Assembly: GCA_020445005.1 (NCBI GenBank)
Contig: JAGRHM010000549.1
Location: forward strand, 1-5,091
Direction of reading: 5' to 3'
Source: Candidatus Competibacteraceae bacterium
Lineage (GTDB): Bacteria; Pseudomonadota; Gammaproteobacteria; Competibacterales; Competibacteraceae
DNA length: 5,091 nt
Shown: positions 5,014-5,091 of the stretch, piece after piece
Numbering within the stretch: position 1 is the stretch's first letter
Layout: each line of letters opens with the position of its first letter
Position numbers and translations under genes: made by a program
Notes under the pieces: generated by a model
Told to the model about the DNA's origin: nothing
Databases searched by the model: none
The model's input: only the letters and a program-made list of their open reading frames with translations

Positions 5014-5091
5014 ATGTTAAAAAATAAATTCTGTTATTCTTTTATTGTCACATTGATTTTTATTAGCTTATATCCAGCCGTATCCAAGGCT
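5014..5091 (+). CDS. N-terminus of an exported protein, cut by the window edge
   Basis: An ATG at 5014 with GAGGAAA (5004-5010) upstream opens 26 codons: MLKNKFCYSF, a hydrophobic core IVTLIFISLY, then PAVSKA. This is a typical Sec signal peptide: two lysines, about twelve hydrophobic residues, and a likely cleavage site after VSKA. The mature protein lies outside the window and cannot be identified. Only 48 bp separate it from the preceding terminator, so its promoter must be very close or it relies on read-through. The start is AT-rich, unlike the IS genes. Confidence 0.75.
   Translation, partial: MLKNKFCYSFIVTLIFISLYPAVSKA

Overview
The window looks like a bacterial chromosome segment, probably from a gammaproteobacterium. 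This is an inference from protein style: an ABM-family monooxygenase, ISAs1-, IS3- and IS4-type transposases, and Shine-Dalgarno sites throughout. No taxon-specific marker is present. Most of the window is a pile-up of insertion sequences in several stages of decay, set between small host genes. I found no CRISPR array, rRNA or tRNA.

Left part (1-1064): a possible C-terminal tail of a plus-strand gene (2-46). Next is a small minus-strand gene for an exported protein (475 down to 91), which has a signal peptide but is broken by one frameshift. Upstream of it, on the same strand, is an intact ABM-family monooxygenase gene (902-561). The two may form a short operon read leftward.

Middle (1065-4047): an IS4-type transposase 5' remnant (1065-1238) is cut off by a complete ISAs1-family element (1239-2462, intact 375-residue transposase). 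Exactly 10 bp later comes a second, related ISAs1 element in the same orientation (2473-3698). Its transposase carries a +2 and a +1 insertion and is dead. Next is the 3' end of an IS3-family element (3699-4047). That IS3 remnant is itself interrupted by a 91-bp, AT-rich element (3882-3972) with about 24-bp terminal inverted repeats and a TA duplication, which looks like a MITE. Removing it restores a typical IS3 OrfB C-terminus ending in ESAMAA.

Right part (4048-5091): about 320 bp with no gene I can support, then a 186-residue protein of unknown function (4372-4932) followed by a clear intrinsic terminator. The start of a gene for an exported protein (5014 onward) runs off the window.

The IS genes do not form a pathway. 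They record nested insertion, recombination and decay. Neither ISAs1 copy has a target duplication, and the DNA on the two sides comes from different IS families, so material has probably been lost or rearranged here. The best candidate for something undescribed is the MITE-like element. Next are the tandem ISAs1 junction palindrome and the frameshifted exported-protein gene.
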